Below the pieces are notes generated by a model. That model was given only the letters and a program-made list of their open reading frames with translations, was not told the DNA's origin and did not search any database. Below, in pieces: positions 61,600 to 64,000 of a DNA stretch of 64,000 bases. The translations under genes and the position numbers were made by a program. Positions within the stretch are counted from its first letter, which is position 1. The number at the start of each line of letters is the position of its first letter. Origin of the DNA: Temnothorax longispinosus (lineage: Eukaryota > Arthropoda > Insecta > Hymenoptera > Formicidae); NCBI RefSeq assembly GCF_030848805.1, contig NC_092358.1:1302001-1366000 (forward strand), in the 5' to 3' direction.

Positions 61600-62425
61600 T
61601 AAAAAAGTAAACAACCTTATAGATATTTATTGTCACTATCGATTGTGGCAATAACTATCGATTACCGCTGTACAATAATGTTAAATCGCATTGTTCTCCG
61701 TGTCATATTTTTAACAATAGTCAATTATAATCAACATGTTAACAAAAGTTAATTAATTATTTTAATAATATAAGAACTATTTTTCATTAAGAAACATAAC
61801 TTAAATTATTATCAAAATATTATATATTATTATATATATATATTATTTTATGTATATTATATTATATATTATAATTATTATTATTTCAATTATATTATTA
61901 TTATTTGTATATTGCACACAAACAAATTATAAATTATGTATATATACCTCTTCCAAAAAATTGAATTACATCATTAACGAAAGCAGATCGTCGTGTCTTG
62001 TTATTTCCGTACAGCGAATGCTATTGATTAAATAAGTAAGTTAGAAAATTTAAGCAAAGAAAGACATAATCCATTACTTTATACCGTAGAAAAATTATTT
62101 TATTATAGAAAAATATTAAATATGTTAAGTCTTCTCTTAATTATACTTACAATTAGAAAAATAATTATTTCTCCTTCTCTGCCTCTCTCTCTCTCTCTTC
62201 TTTCTGAAATTTAAAATTCTATACTATGGAAGCAACTTCATTTCTATACTGCACCAATAAATCGAAACAAAATGTAATTAACATGAAAAATATCTTTGAC
62301 ATTTCGTTGTTCTAAAATATTTTATATTTAATGCCTGAATTTTTCGAGCGGTTCGATTTATATTTCGAAATAAATCTTATTTTATATAATCGTGATAAAC
62401 GATTATAATCTACTGGTCACTCGTA
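61600..62425. other. AT-rich intergenic DNA before the TRPC-like gene
   Basis: Extreme AT content and AT/ATT repeats occur at about 61800-61910, and a short CT run at 62184-62200. The promoter and leader of the downstream gene must lie here, but AT richness prevents a meaningful TATA call. Confidence 0.4.
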
Positions 62426-62473
62426 ATGACGGATAATGAGACAATAGCCGGCACAGAGGACGAATTTGAAAAT
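62426..62473 (+). CDS. TRPC-like gene exon 1
   Basis: The ATG at 62426 gives MTDNETIAGTEDEFEN, an acidic start, and the exon ends at AAT|GTAAGA in phase 0. Reading through the donor gives a low-complexity Phe/Leu tail, which supports splicing here. Confidence 0.55.
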
Positions 62474-63838
62474 GTAAGATTAAAAAAGATATTGACCCAC
62501 AATTTTCTAGCACTCATTTTCTTTTTTCCTTTCTTCTCTCTCTCTCTCTCTCTGCTTAATCTTTTTAATATAAAAAATAAAAATGTAATATAATACAACC
62601 CAGGTTTATCTCAAGGTTATTTTATTGCAGCATGCTGGTGTGGCATATCCGCATTTGCAAGAACTCGAAAAAAGGTTTTTCGAAGTTGTCGCTGATGGAA
62701 GTGTCACCGAAGTACGGTTATTCCTGGAAAAACATCCAGATTTCAATATAAACGTCATAAATTTCCAAGTGAGTACATAAATTTGTAATTTTTCACGTAA
62801 TTCTAAAAGTGTATGAAATATTAATGTGAAAGAAAAGGTATAGATCACTGTACTCAAGCAAGTTGAAGAAACTCATTCGCGCGGAATCAAAAGTATATGA
62901 GCTCGTTTCTTGATTTGCAATTAAATATTGATTAAGCACAAGAATGATCAAGGATACTATTTACAAATATCGTTGACGATCTGAAATACTAAATTACATC
63001 ATGATACAATGAGTTTTCCATAAATCACTTGACTTTCTTTTCTATCTGATTCGTTGGACTACCCATGAAGCGGTGCAAACGGTTTCAAACCAAACTCTTA
63101 AACAGCTCATAAAGATTTCCGGATTTATCTTTCTCGTCACCGGCTTTCCGTGAGTCAAACGATACCGCCACTCATGTTAGGATTCACCGAAACGACGAAG
63201 CGTCAAAAGGAGATACGCTTTTCGCATTTTCGATGTTCAGGTCAACTCTGTCAATCTTTTCTTTAAGATCGCCTGGTGTTAGTAATTTAAGATGTTCTAC
63301 CGTTTTGAATTTATACTTGACCTTTGATGCTTAGCAGAAAGAGATTCAAGAAAGATAGGTCGAAGTGCAACTAACGGAGTAATCGTTATCGTTTGCTCTA
63401 ATTGTAATTTATGCTATTAACAAATATCAATGGGTAAATTTTTCATAAAAATTTTCGGAAAAGTTTTTGTACAATTTAATTAAACATTCAGTTATATATA
63501 TCTTAAAGAATCCAACCGTTTCAAAGTCTTTGACAAACTCATGCGGTTTACCCCGTGCAAGAAACGGCGGAACCAATACAGGAAGAAGGGAGACAAAACG
63601 AAGAGAATGAAAGCGATACGAAGTCCAGTTATCTCAGATCTTTACCCTATAAAGGAACACGTACCCCCCGTGGAATGTTTCCTTCATCCATTCGGTCGGC
63701 ATTGGTAATCACCTCAGTGTGCTCCTTTCTCTCTCTCTCTCTCTGAGAGGGTTCCAGAAAAGCGACCAAACTCTCGTTTGACTTTGAGACCGAAATGCCG
63801 AAGCGGCACGAAAAGAGATGGCACGCGAATGGAAGGAG

Positions 63839-63869
<31 letters not shown>

Positions 63870-64000
63870 CAGAAGAGGGAACTCGATGGAAAAAAGAGAG
63901 AAGGAAGCTGCGTGTTCTCCGGCTGTATCTCTAGCCATATTTCAGGCCGTCTTTTTACAAGACAATGGTTTCAACCGAGACCTGATAAAAATTATTCAAA
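62426..64000 (+). CDS. TRPC-type cation channel, N-terminal part (gene runs off the window)
   Basis: Two coding exons, 62426-62473 and 62631-62768, join in phase 0 and give 62 residues. The second has LEKRFFEVVADGSVTEVRLF followed by LEKH and FNINVINFQ. Arthropod TRPC channels (TRP, TRPL, TRP-gamma) have the same pattern just before and in the first ankyrin repeat: an EK-F-AVERGD-type helix, then FNINC.D. These proteins are plasma-membrane calcium-permeable channels acting downstream of phospholipase C. Only the N-terminus is visible; the other ankyrin repeats, six membrane segments and TRP box would lie beyond the edge. Another ankyrin-repeat protein remains possible. Confidence 0.55.
62631..62768 (+). 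CDS. TRPC-like gene exon 2 (start of ankyrin region)
   Basis: The acceptor TTTTATTGCAG ends at 62630 and the donor is CAA|GTGAGT. The exon has 46 codons, all in phase 0. The helix-turn-helix spacing and the FNINVINFQ loop fit an ankyrin-type repeat. Confidence 0.65.
62769..64000 (+). other. intron 2 of the TRPC-like gene, to the window edge
   Basis: No third exon could be identified before the right edge. A (CT)n run lies at 63724-63745 and a (GA)n run at 63845-63869; they are complementary and could pair. The rest is unique sequence. Confidence 0.45.

Noticed and set aside
1..64000. CRISPR arrays, rRNA, transposase or reverse transcriptase genes
   Set aside because: No spaced direct-repeat arrays, no rRNA-like sequence and no transposase or RT motifs were seen in the translated frames.

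Overview
The window is eukaryotic, from a holometabolous insect and most likely a hymenopteran such as an ant. Genes are split by GT-AG introns, CpG is not depleted, AT-rich and CpG-rich stretches alternate sharply, and CT/GA, CTT/CTC and AT simple repeats are frequent. The recognisable proteins are animal, and the hedgehog protein has an arthropod-type architecture. The species cannot be named from sequence alone.

Layout, all recognised genes on the + strand: (1) 1-114, the C-terminal end of an unrecognised upstream gene. (2) 347-7056, a complete four-exon DNAJC9 gene (J-domain HSP70 co-chaperone and histone chaperone, 270 aa). (3) 2383-4302, a single-exon gene for a secreted or surface leucine-rich-repeat protein (639 aa), nested in the 5.4 kb third intron of DNAJC9. 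(4) 7057-25000, about 18 kb without a convincing coding gene. It holds AT-rich DNA, CpG-rich purine/pyrimidine tracts, a possible pair of spliced noncoding exons (to 9224 and 9685-9724) with two small foldback elements between them, and promoter-like motifs. (5) 25635-60590, a complete hedgehog (hh) gene with three coding exons (25635-26021, 57679-57940, 59881-60590) encoding 452 aa. Its first intron is 31.7 kb and has no visible nested gene, but it carries a diverged local duplication, palindromes and many simple repeats. (6) 62426 to beyond the right edge, the first two coding exons of what looks like a TRPC-type cation channel with N-terminal ankyrin repeats.

The genes are functionally unrelated: histone and HSP70 chaperoning, a cell-surface LRR protein, a secreted morphogen and an ion channel. 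The main organisational feature is the large noncoding territory upstream of and inside hh, expected for a developmental signalling gene with distributed enhancers. The most notable observations are the nested LRR gene, a vertebrate-like metal-binding site in this Hh, helically phased GACGTC palindromes in a 79 bp foldback, a 124 bp near-perfect hairpin next to it, and a duplicated block in hh intron 1 that keeps a splice-donor-like motif in both copies.
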